Shown piece by piece: positions 33,649-44,179 of a DNA stretch of 64,000 bases; the first letter of the stretch is position 1; each line of letters begins with the position of its first letter. Source of the stretch: an uncultured Bacilli bacterium (GTDB taxonomy: Bacteria; Bacillota_I; Bacilli_A; RF39; UBA660); the NCBI GenBank assembly GCA_947629375.1, contig CANRDN010000001.1:62001-126000 (forward strand). The letters are read 5' to 3'. The translations under genes were made by a program, and so were the position numbers. The notes under the pieces were generated by a model. That model ran no database searches. It saw only the letters and a list, made by a program, of their open reading frames with translations, and was not told the DNA's origin.

Positions 33649-36069
33649 TTACCTCCATATATCTAAATTATATTTAACATATTTTATAACTTTTTTGTTT
33701 TGCTTTACTGCATCTAAAACTATTTTTTTATTATTTTTTAAATTGTCACTTGCATATTCAAAAGCTTCTTCATTTTGCTTTATCGCTTCAAGTACTACTT
33801 TCTTATCATTTTTTAACTCATCACTTGCATACTTTAAAGCTTCTCCGCATTGTTTTACTGATTCAAGTATTATTTCTTTATTATTTTTCAATTGATCACT
33901 GGCGTACTCTAAAGCATACCAATTATATCTTACTGCTTCTAGTACTACTTCTTTATCATTTTTTAATTTTTCACTTGCATAATTTAAAATAGAGCCATGT
34001 TCTTTTACTGCTTCAAGTACTACTTCTTTATCATTTCTTAATTCGTCACTAGCATATTCTAAAGCAAACCCATTTTCCTTTACTGCTTCTAGTACTACAT
34101 CTTTATCGTTTTTTAATTCGCGACTAATAAACTCTAAAGCATTTCCTTTTTGCTTTACTACTTCCATAACAAATTCTTTGTCATTTTTTAATTCATCGCT
34201 AGCATTTAAAAATTCATAATAACAATTTTGTTTTACCGCTTCGAGTATTACTTCTTTATTATTTTTTATTTCATCACTTACATATTTTAAAGACTTCCCA
34301 TTTTGTTTTATTGCTTCAAGTACTGTTTCTTTATCACTTTTTATTTCATCACTTGAATACTCTAAAACTCCTCCATTTTGTTTCACTACTTCAAATACTA
34401 CTTCTTTATCATTTTTCAATTCTCCACTTGCATATTGTAAAGCTTCGCCATTTTGTTTCACTGCTTCAAGCACTACTTCTTTATCATTTCTTAATTTTTC
34501 ACTTGTATATCTTAAAGCATAACCATCTTGTTTTACCGCTTCAAGTACTACTTCTTTGTCATTTTTTAATTCATCACTGACATATTGAAAAGTCAACGTA
34601 CCATATGGATTGTTTTTCACAGCTTCTAAAACAACTTCTTTATCATTTTTCAAATCTTCACTTGCATATTCTAATGCAACACCATTTTTCTTTACAGCTG
34701 CTAAAACAATTTCTTTATCATTTTTTAATTCTTCACTTGCGTATTCCAAGGCATAATAACCATCTTGTTTTATTGATTCTAAAACAATTTTTTTATTACT
34801 TCTTAATTCTTCACTGGCATACTGTAAAGCTTCTCCATTTTGTTTCACTGCTTCAAGTACTACTTCTTTGTCATTTTTCAATTCATCACTAGCATATTGT
34901 AAAGCCTCACCACTTCGTTTTACTGCTTCGAGTACTACTTCTTTATCATTTCTTAATTCGTCACTAGCATCATTTAGAAAAGAGGCACGTTGTTTTACTA
35001 TTTCGAGTACTACTTCTTTGTCATTTTTCAATTCATCACTTAATTTTTTTAAAGTATAACAGTTCTGTTTTACTGCTTCTAAAACGATTCCTTTATCACT
35101 TTTTAATTCTTTACTAGCATATCTTAAAGCGAGTCCTTTTTCCTTTACTGCTTCAAGTACTACTTCTTTGTCATTCTTCAATTCATCACTAGCATATTTT
35201 AAAGCCTCACCATTTCGTTTTACTGCTTCTAGTACTACTTCTTTATCATTTCTTAATTCGTCACTAGCATATTCTAAAGCAAATCTATTTTGTTTTACTG
35301 CTTCAAATACTACATCTTTATTGCTTTTCAATTTATCACTAGCATATTGTAAAGCATTCCCATCTTGTTTTACTGCTTCAAATACAACTTCTTTATCATT
35401 TTGTAATTTGTCACTAGCATATTTTAAGGAATACCCGTCTTGTTTTACTACTTCTAAAATAAATTCTCTATCATTTTTTAATTCATCACTTGCATATGCT
35501 AAAACGTTTCCAAGTTCTGAATAATCTAAAGATTTGGCATTTTCCTTTACTGCCTCAAGCACTACTTTTTTATCATTTCTTAGTTCTTCACTTGCATATT
35601 CTAATGCAACACCATTTTTCTTTACAGCTGCTAAAACAATTTCTTTATCATTTTTTAATTCATCACTTGCATATTGTAAAGCAGACCAACAATTATTTTT
35701 TATTGCTTCTAATATCATTTCCTTATTATTTCTATATTTTTTATATTTAGTTTTTAATTTTTCAGGATAATAACATATTTCATTTTTTGCTTCTCTATCT
35801 AATATTGAAAACACAGTAACATCTAAACCTATTTTTTTAAAAAGTTTTTCATATTCTTCTTTCAATGTTTGTTTATCTATTGAAACATTGTCTTCCCAAT
35901 ATGGAAAATCCATATCAGCTAACTCTAGTAATTCTGTATCTTCTTCATCTTCTTCAAAATCAAAACCCTCTAAGGACAAACGATTATTTTGGTCATAATA
36001 TGCAACCTCTGGTCTATCGTGTTCATCTATATATTTTTTTAATTTTTCTTTTACTTCTTCTCTTGTCAT
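33649..36069 (-). CDS. Large DUF4116-type repeat protein (27 repeats)
   Basis: 806 residues. Head (1-~118) parallels the 484-residue protein: MTREEVKEKLKKYI, then an acidic patch and DFPYWEDNVSID. After that come 27 tandem units of ~25 residues, consensus YASDELKNDKEVVLEAVKQN then GEALK/GYALE; several are 26-34 residues long through small insertions. The repeat spans nearly the whole protein and ends YVKYNLDIWR. Many units are near-identical, pointing to recent expansion and contraction. The predicted solenoid surface varies mainly at the four residues after the Lys-Gln/Glu-Asn. No enzymatic motif. First gene of the DUF4116 cluster; a GGAGG site sets the ATG. Confidence 0.85.
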   Translation of the reverse strand: MTREEVKEKLKKYIDEHDRPEVAYYDQNNRLSLEGFDFEEDEEDTELLELADMDFPYWEDNVSIDKQTLKEEYEKLFKKIGLDVTVFSILDREAKNEICYYPEKLKTKYKKYRNNKEMILEAIKNNCWSALQYASDELKNDKEIVLAAVKKNGVALEYASEELRNDKKVVLEAVKENAKSLDYSELGNVLAYASDELKNDREFILEVVKQDGYSLKYASDKLQNDKEVVFEAVKQDGNALQYASDKLKSNKDVVFEAVKQNRFALEYASDELRNDKEVVLEAVKRNGEALKYASDELKNDKEVVLEAVKEKGLALRYASKELKSDKGIVLEAVKQNCYTLKKLSDELKNDKEVVLEIVKQRASFLNDASDELRNDKEVVLEAVKRSGEALQYASDELKNDKEVVLEAVKQNGEALQYASEELRSNKKIVLESIKQDGYYALEYASEELKNDKEIVLAAVKKNGVALEYASEDLKNDKEVVLEAVKNNPYGTLTFQYVSDELKNDKEVVLEAVKQDGYALRYTSEKLRNDKEVVLEAVKQNGEALQYASGELKNDKEVVFEVVKQNGGVLEYSSDEIKSDKETVLEAIKQNGKSLKYVSDEIKNNKEVILEAVKQNCYYEFLNASDELKNDKEFVMEVVKQKGNALEFISRELKNDKDVVLEAVKENGFALEYASDELRNDKEVVLEAVKEHGSILNYASEKLKNDKEVVLEAVRYNWYALEYASDQLKNNKEIILESVKQCGEALKYASDELKNDKKVVLEAIKQNEEAFEYASDNLKNNKKIVLDAVKQNKKVIKYVKYNLDIWR
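33690..35730 (-). repeat. Tandem 75-bp DNA repeat array inside the DUF4116 gene
   Basis: About 27 direct repeats of ~75 bp encoding the 25-residue units. On the plus strand each contains variants of CTTCTTTATCATT and TCACTAGCATA. Such an array can change copy number by recombination or replication slippage. Confidence 0.85.
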
Positions 36070-36219
36070 AATAGTTCCTCCATAACAAATGATTATTACT
36101 TTTATTTTTTATGATGTCATTACTACTATAATAAATAATTACTAAAACACTAATTAAACTCTCTTTTATATCTCAAATTGTTAATTTTATAAATATATTA
36201 AGTTTAAATAAAATTTAAT

Positions 36220-39200
36220 TTATTTTATTTTTTCGTATATTTCTTCTAATTTTTCTCGTGCTAATTTTCTTTTTAATTTTTTATGATAACTTTGATTCCT
36301 ATAGTTTCTTAGACAATTGTAACAAGATGAATTTTCATCACAACAATTTTGTTTAACTTTGTTAAGCGCCAAAAGAATTGTTTCTTTTAACATATTAATA
36401 TTCATAATTCTCTTAACATGTCCTGCACCACCTGGAACATTATCATATATAATCAAATCATAACAGTTAACTTTATTTTTAACTACAATACCATCAATAT
36501 CTTTTCTTTCAATATTAAACTCTTGACTTATTCCCTCAAGTAAAGCATATAGAACTGATAAAGCTGTATTTTTATATTCAAGATTTTTGACAGTTATTTT
36601 AGCAACATCTGTTTTAAATTTGTGACCCAAGTGAATAGGATGCAAACTTTCATTAGAGCATTTTCTGCCCTTATAATTTAAGTGTTCTTCAGGAATAGTT
36701 TGTAATCCACTACCACATCTATATTTTTTACTATAACCACACACTGGGCACATAATAAAAGTACTTTCATTCATTACTAATAATTCATCATCTGAAGAGG
36801 TTTCAATTGAAAAGTAAGAATCCTCTCCTATAGTAATTTTATTGTTATCTGATTTTCCATCTCCTAAATAAGCTGTTTCACCTGTATAAGTCTTCTTTGG
36901 CTTTTTAGCAGTACTTTCTTTTGTAATTCCCGTCTTAAAACCATATATTGGCTCTATAAAGTACTCTACTTCTTTTTCATTTTCCAATCCACAATAGCAA
37001 CATTTATTTAAATGGTCTTTAACAACATCAACATTTCTTCTATCACAATTATCACAAGTAAAATAATAAAACTTTGTAAATTGCCCTGTTTTAGGTAATG
37101 TAATATATTGAGATACATACTTTTGTTTATCAACTATAATTTCTGAATCTGGCGCATATTCCGAAATAGCGATACTTAAATCGCGAGATAGATCATATTC
37201 TCCATCTTTTCTTCCATCAGTCCATACTTGTAAATCAACAACATCAACTGGGAATCCATATTTAGGAATTACATTATACCTAGAAAGATATTCAATTACC
37301 TTCTTTTTCTTTAAAATTTCTATTTGATATTTAAAATAGCTTGCCTCTTCTAGTTCATCTCTTTCTTTAGCATCATTTTTAGCAATTTCAAATTGCTCTA
37401 ATAAATCTTTTATAGAGTTCTCAAAGTTATCTAGGAAATTACCATTTTTAGACAACGCATCTAACCATTTAAAATTACAATACTTGTCATAAATTTTATC
37501 ATCGAGTATTTTATTATCAATAAATTCACCTAAATCTTCTGGTTTTGAATTAATGTACTTTTTAAATTCACCTACTCCACCATTGCACACCAATTCATTA
37601 ATATTATTGAAATAATTATTGTGAAGTCTAAAAAACATTCCGAAAGAAACGGCAAGCAAGTGTCTTAATATTATCTTTTCATTCGTTATATTAAATTGTG
37701 GTGGTTTAATTACCCCTGAGATCATCTCTTCAGGCTTTTCAAAATATGTATAGTCGTGAGAAGAATTTCCACAAAAGGTTAAAACAAAAGCAGAACTGTC
37801 TTCTCTTCTACCAGCACGTCCAGCTCTTTGAACATAATTAGCAGGTGTAGGTGGAACATTTCTCATAAACACTGTTTCAAGTCCTCCAATATCTACACCC
37901 ATTTCAAAAGTTGTTGAACAACTTAAAATATTAATATTTTTATTCTTAAATTCTTTTTGATATTCTTTAGCTTTTTCTAGTTGTAATTGTGCTGTATGCT
38001 CTTTAACATTTATTCTTTCAATTTTTTTGTTCATATATTCTTTACGGTAGTAATTATTTTTTAATTCTTCATCTGGATTACATTCATAAAGAGTTCCTGC
38101 ACAATCTTTAAATGGACAAACATTATGTATGTTGAATGGAGTAAGTCTTCCACATTTTTTACATTTATAATATTTACTAGTCTTATAATTTTTAAGTATA
38201 TATTTACTTGAAGAAATCTGAAAAATATCGTCACTTATAGATGCTCGTTTTTCAAAAAATTTACCACAAATTCCTATTGTGTTAAAAATCGTTTCAATTA
38301 TATTTGATGCATTTTCTTGTGAACATTTGGCAATTTTCATAATATATTTAACAATATCATTTGGTTTAGCATTATTTAAAGGTAATAAACTTTTAACGTT
38401 ACCATCTTTATTAGTGTTATCTTCTACACTTACTCCTCCTGCTTTTTGTTTTTTTAATTTTACAAAATTATCAAATCTTCTATAACCCAAATATTCTTTT
38501 TTCTCTTCTGGAGTTAAACCAGATGAAGTATAATCAATCGCTGGAGTTGTCCTAAATGGATCAAATATAATGTTTATTAAAGTTGATATATCTTTTTTAT
38601 CTAAATGATACTCACCAAATTCTTCGGAGATACCATCCTCACCTATTTCATTTAATAAGTCTTCTATGTCAAGTGAAAAATAAAATAGTCCTAACCCTTC
38701 AGCACCATAAGAACCATCAACATTTAATAATTCTGATAATGCAGTTACCCAAGCTTGCTTATTAGAACTTATTAAAGAATCTGGAAACAATTTTTTAGTT
38801 TCAATAATCTGCTCAAGTTTGCTTATTAAAGCATCAAATCTTATATCTTGATAATCATTTTTACAAATAACATCCCAAATAAGTTTCTTTCTTAAAAAAC
38901 GATTGTGATTTGATTCAAAAAAAGTTGCAAAAAAACCAGCTTGTTGTCTACTATCAGAGAAACAAATAAACTGTTTTACATAATTATTATGTTTTTCTAC
39001 TTCTCGAGGCAAACTACTACTAAAAGATAATTTTCTAGTGTGATTGTTTTCTTCTACTTCATTGTCATCTATTGCTTTATATAGAATTTGTGCCAAAATT
39101 GCCGTTGCTTCATCTTTTCCTAAATTTACACTTCTAACAATACCACCATTATTAGAATGATGATGACAGCAAGGACACTCCTGAATGTTATTTTGATTAG

Positions 39201-40899
39201 TTGAACTTTTAACTTTATAAACTTTTACTTTATATTCTTCTGAACAATCACATTTCTTGGCATTTTTATTGGCAGGATTGTAAACAAATCCACAATTAGA
39301 ACATAGAATATTTTCTTCACATTGAGAAAAATCAGTATTTTCACTATCAAGTCCATCACTCAATAAATAATAGTCAACTTTTATAAATTCACTTTCCTCA
39401 TAATTTTCATATATATCGATATCATTATTTTGATACAAATAATTTTCATGCTCTTTTCCAAAAATATATAAAGCATTACAGTATCGGCAATTACCCAACT
39501 CAAAAGTTCTCAAATTATCAATGTAATAACATGGTGAAAGACTCATTAACTTTTTAGGTCCAAGCGTTATATAAGCGCCTGACAAAGTTCTTATAAAAGT
39601 ATGATATTTAATATCATATATACATTTACCATTTTTCTTTGCCATATTTATTAAATGAATAAGTGAAATTAACTCTTCAGGATTTTTAAATTTATTACTT
39701 AATAAGTTAAATGCTTCTTTAAATTGAATGTTTTCATTTGCTAAAACATCATATAGATCATATAAGTTTTCATCTTTAATTAAAAAATCATATAGTAATT
39801 CATTTATGTTTTCACAATCAACATTATTATATTTTTTAATAATATCTTTTATTTCATCAATATTATTTAATTTTGAATCAATTTTACAATATAAATTAGG
39901 TTCAATACTATATTGAATGTTTTCTCTATCTATTTTTTCCCTTGTAGAAAATATAATATCTTCTTTTGCGAATTTAGTACTTGTTAGTGATTCAGCAAAA
40001 GAAACAATAGCTTCTTCATCACGATTTTTCTGTCCTAATGTAGCACTTGTTAAAAGAAATTGTGGTTTTTTATCACACAAACCAGTTAATCTTCTAAGCA
40101 ATAAAGAAACTTCAATACCTAATGCGCCATTATAAGTATGAGCTTCATCTAATACAATAAACTTCCAATTTTTTAAGTATTTAGGTGTAAAAATCTTAAA
40201 ATCATTTGGTCTTAACAATAAATACTCAAGCATAGAATAATTTGTAAACAACAAGTGTGGAGGTCTCTCCCTTATTTCATCTCTCGATAAAATTTCGTTT
40301 GGTGGAATTGTTACTCCAGCAATTTTTGAAACTTGCTCTCTTAAATCTTCAGTTTCATGCTCTTCTGTTTCTCCAGTAAAAAATCCATATTTTATTTCCT
40401 GATAATTAGTTAATATTTTTCTAACTCTATCAATTTGATCATTTACTAAGGCATTCATTGGATACAACAATATTGCTCTAATACCAGGTCCATCTTCACC
40501 TTTTTCTATTTCTTTTAATATTTCGTTCAATATTGGATATAAAAAGCTTTCAGTTTTACCTGAACCAGTACCAGTAGTAATAACAACGTTTCTTCCACCA
40601 CAAATTTTATTAAGTGATTCTTCCTGATGTTTATATAGTTTTTGATCAAAATTAATATTTCCTAATTCTTTAAATAGAGGACTTACTAGTCCTTCATCAA
40701 TTAACTCATTTATAGACTTTGTTGTAACAAAAGGCAAATTAACATTTAAATAAGGACCTTTGTATAAAGGTTCTTTATTTAATTCATTAATAAATTCTTT
40801 TTGATATGTTTCATCTTTAAAATTAAAAGTATCTTTTAAATATTCTCTAAATTGATTTTCTATAAAATTAGCTTCTTCAACTGGATTAAGTCTTGACAT
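36220..40899 (-). CDS. Large DEAD/DEAH helicase with C-terminal DUF1998/zinc module
   Basis: 1559 residues, superfamily 2. Motif I TTGTGSGKTES (residues ~108-118), Ia YPMNALVNDQ, motif II LDEAHTYNG, motif III LTSATLG, and RecA2 motifs TTFEMGVDIGG and QRAGRAGRRED (about 1010-1035). Several Cys pairs lie in a central insert (CRYCN, CSNCGF, CPCCHHH; also CKKCGR). The C-terminus has YDNVPGGAGHVKRI and CNxxxxCYNCLRNY-like Cys, typical of the DUF1998/MZB zinc module. Such very large helicases are found in defence systems (for example Druantia DruE; DISARM splits similar parts in two). It starts 2 bp after the TerB-like gene, with AAAGGAAG as site. A DNA translocase role is inferred. Confidence 0.85.
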   Translation of the reverse strand: MSRLNPVEEANFIENQFREYLKDTFNFKDETYQKEFINELNKEPLYKGPYLNVNLPFVTTKSINELIDEGLVSPLFKELGNINFDQKLYKHQEESLNKICGGRNVVITTGTGSGKTESFLYPILNEILKEIEKGEDGPGIRAILLYPMNALVNDQIDRVRKILTNYQEIKYGFFTGETEEHETEDLREQVSKIAGVTIPPNEILSRDEIRERPPHLLFTNYSMLEYLLLRPNDFKIFTPKYLKNWKFIVLDEAHTYNGALGIEVSLLLRRLTGLCDKKPQFLLTSATLGQKNRDEEAIVSFAESLTSTKFAKEDIIFSTREKIDRENIQYSIEPNLYCKIDSKLNNIDEIKDIIKKYNNVDCENINELLYDFLIKDENLYDLYDVLANENIQFKEAFNLLSNKFKNPEELISLIHLINMAKKNGKCIYDIKYHTFIRTLSGAYITLGPKKLMSLSPCYYIDNLRTFELGNCRYCNALYIFGKEHENYLYQNNDIDIYENYEESEFIKVDYYLLSDGLDSENTDFSQCEENILCSNCGFVYNPANKNAKKCDCSEEYKVKVYKVKSSTNQNNIQECPCCHHHSNNGGIVRSVNLGKDEATAILAQILYKAIDDNEVEENNHTRKLSFSSSLPREVEKHNNYVKQFICFSDSRQQAGFFATFFESNHNRFLRKKLIWDVICKNDYQDIRFDALISKLEQIIETKKLFPDSLISSNKQAWVTALSELLNVDGSYGAEGLGLFYFSLDIEDLLNEIGEDGISEEFGEYHLDKKDISTLINIIFDPFRTTPAIDYTSSGLTPEEKKEYLGYRRFDNFVKLKKQKAGGVSVEDNTNKDGNVKSLLPLNNAKPNDIVKYIMKIAKCSQENASNIIETIFNTIGICGKFFEKRASISDDIFQISSSKYILKNYKTSKYYKCKKCGRLTPFNIHNVCPFKDCAGTLYECNPDEELKNNYYRKEYMNKKIERINVKEHTAQLQLEKAKEYQKEFKNKNINILSCSTTFEMGVDIGGLETVFMRNVPPTPANYVQRAGRAGRREDSSAFVLTFCGNSSHDYTYFEKPEEMISGVIKPPQFNITNEKIILRHLLAVSFGMFFRLHNNYFNNINELVCNGGVGEFKKYINSKPEDLGEFIDNKILDDKIYDKYCNFKWLDALSKNGNFLDNFENSIKDLLEQFEIAKNDAKERDELEEASYFKYQIEILKKKKVIEYLSRYNVIPKYGFPVDVVDLQVWTDGRKDGEYDLSRDLSIAISEYAPDSEIIVDKQKYVSQYITLPKTGQFTKFYYFTCDNCDRRNVDVVKDHLNKCCYCGLENEKEVEYFIEPIYGFKTGITKESTAKKPKKTYTGETAYLGDGKSDNNKITIGEDSYFSIETSSDDELLVMNESTFIMCPVCGYSKKYRCGSGLQTIPEEHLNYKGRKCSNESLHPIHLGHKFKTDVAKITVKNLEYKNTALSVLYALLEGISQEFNIERKDIDGIVVKNKVNCYDLIIYDNVPGGAGHVKRIMNINMLKETILLALNKVKQNCCDENSSCYNCLRNYRNQSYHKKLKRKLAREKLEEIYEKIK

Positions 40900-40901
40900 A
40901 A

Positions 40902-43900
40902 TTACTTCCTTTCTATATTTATGATATACGAAAATATATCTACTGCTGTCTTTGAATCAATAGTATTCAAAATTGAGTAATATGGATATTCACTAAGTAA
41001 TCCATCACCATCTTTAGTTAAACTTGCTTCAACAACTCCATTATCTATACTACTTGTAAGTTCAATTTCAATCGGATTTATTTTATCGAAGTATTGTTTA
41101 GCACCTTTATAAACGTATAAATTTCCAATAAAATTAGTATTATCTTTTTGCTCTATAAATTCAACAAAAGTATTACGTAACGTTCTTGAATAACGAACAA
41201 TTTTTCCACGTGTACTCTGTTCAATGTTAATCATACTTATTTTAAAATATTTTCCTACCAAATCATTCACTGAATAATGTACAATGTTTTTTTCATAAAT
41301 AATTACTTCTTTATTTAAAGAAAAACCTTTATTTTTCTTAACAACTTGTAACTTATAATTTGTAAATGATTCTAATCCATCTAAGGATACTTCTTTTCCA
41401 TTACCTACTTCTTTTTCTAAAATTACGTTTTGAAAATTATCAAGTACTCTAACAAATACATTCCCTTTACCATAATAAGATAGCAAACATTTATATGTGC
41501 CACTTATTTCATCATTCCAAAAATGACATTGTTTTTCATTTATTACACATTCACAATAACAATATAAAAATCCTACTTTTTTATTTTCACTATAAAAATC
41601 TAGTTTTATATATTTATGGGATTCATAAGATTTCAATGTTCCTATATTCAGATTAAAATAATAATTGCTTTTAACAGGAAATAAAGTTGTTAATATTTTT
41701 CCTTCTTCATCAGTTATACATATTTTATCAAATGTAAAGCCATAAAATTTTATTTTACTATCTATATTTATATCTTTGATCCATAAATAATTATCCAAAA
41801 TATTTTCCCAAGAATTATTATCAAGTTTGAATAACGGAATCTTAATAGGTAATTCAAATGAAATATCATCAAATTCTATTAAACTTATATTATCTTCATC
41901 ATAGCTTATAGACTTAGGTGGGTACTCTTTATTTAAGTACTTAATTGATATCAAATATTCTCTTTGTCCAATCTGCTCATAAGTATAATCGAAATCACTA
42001 TCAACAATAAATTCAAATTTATTTGTTCTTTTATATTTTCCATCAATATTTTCTTCGAAAATAACTTCATTTAACCCGTTTTCAAAGCTTTGGTCAATAA
42101 TAAAATTATTATAATTACCGTGTTTACTTTCTGTACATACCAAATCACTTAGATGATTTCGCTGACCATTTATTATAACAGCAATATTTTTTTTGTTATT
42201 TTCACTCTCATACACAACATTATATATTTCTTCATAAATTGGTATTTCAACTTTTTTAATATAACATTTAGCATTTTTTTCTCTTCCTATTATTCCAGAT
42301 GATTGAATAGATGTAAAATTCAAAATGTCATTTTTTATTTTCAAACAGTCTCCAGATTTTACTTTAGTGAATCCAATAACATAATTTTCACAATTTGCCA
42401 TTAATTTAAAATCATCCGTTAGTTCTTTACAACAAATAACAACTGTTCCACTATAATCTGAGTTATTTTTCCATTCAACACCAGTAGATTTAAAAATTAA
42501 ATAATTTCTATAAAGTTTATTTGTTGAATCATAAATAACTTCATCACCACACAACAGCTTATATCTTAGTTTTCCCAAAGGATTATCTATTAATATATCT
42601 TCGTTTTCTATACGATATCCACCAACAATATCAAAAACTTTAAGATTATCATTTTTATAAATAGTAGACTCTCCATTTGTAACTTCAATAGATAAATTTT
42701 CATAATCATAATAACTTTTTATCTTATGATTTGGAACAACTAAATAAATCTTGCTTCCTTCATTTTTAAATTTTGGCTCCCATGTTGATTTAAATAAAGA
42801 TTCTTTAGATTGACTATTTTTACTTGTACTTCTATCTTTATCTAAATTATTTTTCCAGTTATCAAAGCCATATTTAAAATATTCATTATCTATCTTAAGA
42901 TCATCGTTAGACCAATAAAATTTATCTATGTATTTTAATACAGTTACACTTAATGCAATAAGTTCCTCTACTTTATCATCATCTTTTATCAGATCTTTTG
43001 TTGTTTTTATTAATTTATAGGTTTTACTAGTAACTTTAAGATTCAAAACATCATCATCATAGTTTAAATCTTTTTTAATACCATCATAAACAAACAAGAA
43101 TTCATCATTTAAGTCTGATTCTAAATCAATGCTATAATTGAAATTTAATTTATATATATCGAAAATGAAGTCAAGAAATGATGGTAAATATGGTCTTGGT
43201 ACAATCGCATTTCTTATAACCGAAGATATAATTCTATATTCATCCTGGTCACTATTGTTAAAACTGTTAATAACATCACGAATTTTCCCTTCAATTCTTT
43301 GTTCACCATATTCATCATATATTTTTTCATAAATATCTCTAACGTGATTATAATAATTGCCATCATAATTAAGTAGAGCAATTAAAGTTAGAGAGATAAA
43401 AATCATCTCTAAATCAACATCATATATAGAATTTTTTCTTTCCAATAATTTGTATAATTGTTTTTGTGATTCATTATGAATTTTGCTAATTATTGTATTG
43501 TCATTAATTAATTCAATTAACTGATTCCCAATTAATTTTCCACTTTTTAAACAATTCTTTATTTTTTCTATTTTTATGCTCAAATTATTATCATTTAAAA
43601 AGAATTTGAAGTATATTTTTATTTGATTTTTTTCGATTTCACTTAATATACCATCCTTTAAAACATCATCCACTGTTAATTTAATCTTGTCATAAAAAAA
43701 ATTACCATCTAGCTGTGTATTTTCTTTTATCCAATTATTTAAACAAATCATTTCATCTAGATTAACATCATTATCAGAAATAATTCCCTCTACAATTCCT
43801 ATTAACTCACTTATATTAATAGAGTATTTACAAATGTCATAATATTTATCTATTATTTTAATAATTTCTATTTTCTCTTCTTCTGTTATTTTATTATCTT

Positions 43901-44072
43901 CAAGTATCTTATTTAAATTTTTAATTATCTCTTGAAATCTTGGATCTTCAATATTGCAGTTTTCCGAAATCCATTTATTTAAAGAAGCTATTTCTAATTC
44001 ATTTATTATTCGATCATAATTAATTGATTGTAAAATCCCAAGTAATTCTTCTAATTTTTCATTATACTTCAT
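40902..44072 (-). CDS. TerB-like N-terminal repeats, large beta-rich C-terminus; helicase partner
   Basis: 1056 residues. Residues ~1-75 and ~78-175 are two copies of a TerB-like helical unit: GILQSINYDRIINELEIASL..W..EN, then LEDNKITEEEKIEI; and GIVEGIISDNDVNLDEMICL, NNWIKEN, LKDGILSEIEKNQI. Residues ~200-420 are helical; ~430-1050 appear as a series of beta-sandwich-like domains with no known motif. No nuclease or ATPase motif seen. It is translated immediately before the giant helicase. TerB-type domains paired with large helicases are known in stress/defence systems (for example Shango); Druantia type III pairs a large unknown protein with its helicase. This protein's exact family is not identified. 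Confidence 0.6.
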   Translation of the reverse strand: MKYNEKLEELLGILQSINYDRIINELEIASLNKWISENCNIEDPRFQEIIKNLNKILEDNKITEEEKIEIIKIIDKYYDICKYSINISELIGIVEGIISDNDVNLDEMICLNNWIKENTQLDGNFFYDKIKLTVDDVLKDGILSEIEKNQIKIYFKFFLNDNNLSIKIEKIKNCLKSGKLIGNQLIELINDNTIISKIHNESQKQLYKLLERKNSIYDVDLEMIFISLTLIALLNYDGNYYNHVRDIYEKIYDEYGEQRIEGKIRDVINSFNNSDQDEYRIISSVIRNAIVPRPYLPSFLDFIFDIYKLNFNYSIDLESDLNDEFLFVYDGIKKDLNYDDDVLNLKVTSKTYKLIKTTKDLIKDDDKVEELIALSVTVLKYIDKFYWSNDDLKIDNEYFKYGFDNWKNNLDKDRSTSKNSQSKESLFKSTWEPKFKNEGSKIYLVVPNHKIKSYYDYENLSIEVTNGESTIYKNDNLKVFDIVGGYRIENEDILIDNPLGKLRYKLLCGDEVIYDSTNKLYRNYLIFKSTGVEWKNNSDYSGTVVICCKELTDDFKLMANCENYVIGFTKVKSGDCLKIKNDILNFTSIQSSGIIGREKNAKCYIKKVEIPIYEEIYNVVYESENNKKNIAVIINGQRNHLSDLVCTESKHGNYNNFIIDQSFENGLNEVIFEENIDGKYKRTNKFEFIVDSDFDYTYEQIGQREYLISIKYLNKEYPPKSISYDEDNISLIEFDDISFELPIKIPLFKLDNNSWENILDNYLWIKDINIDSKIKFYGFTFDKICITDEEGKILTTLFPVKSNYYFNLNIGTLKSYESHKYIKLDFYSENKKVGFLYCYCECVINEKQCHFWNDEISGTYKCLLSYYGKGNVFVRVLDNFQNVILEKEVGNGKEVSLDGLESFTNYKLQVVKKNKGFSLNKEVIIYEKNIVHYSVNDLVGKYFKISMINIEQSTRGKIVRYSRTLRNTFVEFIEQKDNTNFIGNLYVYKGAKQYFDKINPIEIELTSSIDNGVVEASLTKDGDGLLSEYPYYSILNTIDSKTAVDIFSYIINIERK

Positions 44073-44179
44073 AAACTACACACACTCCACTAAACATTCT
44101 ATAATTTATAGTTTAACACATTTATAATTATAATGTTAATATACTCTTTCTCAATTTGTTATATAAACGATTTAATAAT

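Noticed and set aside
33690-35730. CRISPR array
   Set aside because: The repeats are 75 bp, contiguous, in frame and coding, with no unique spacers or cas genes nearby.
33626-35770. Multiple plus-strand frames with repeated YHF/SLAY motifs
   Set aside because: These are antisense shadows of the 75-bp DUF4116 repeat, not genes.
36220-44072. DISARM (DrmA/DrmB) system
   Set aside because: Helicase and DUF1998-type module are in one protein, the partner lacks DrmB features, and no methyltransferase or PLD gene is nearby.
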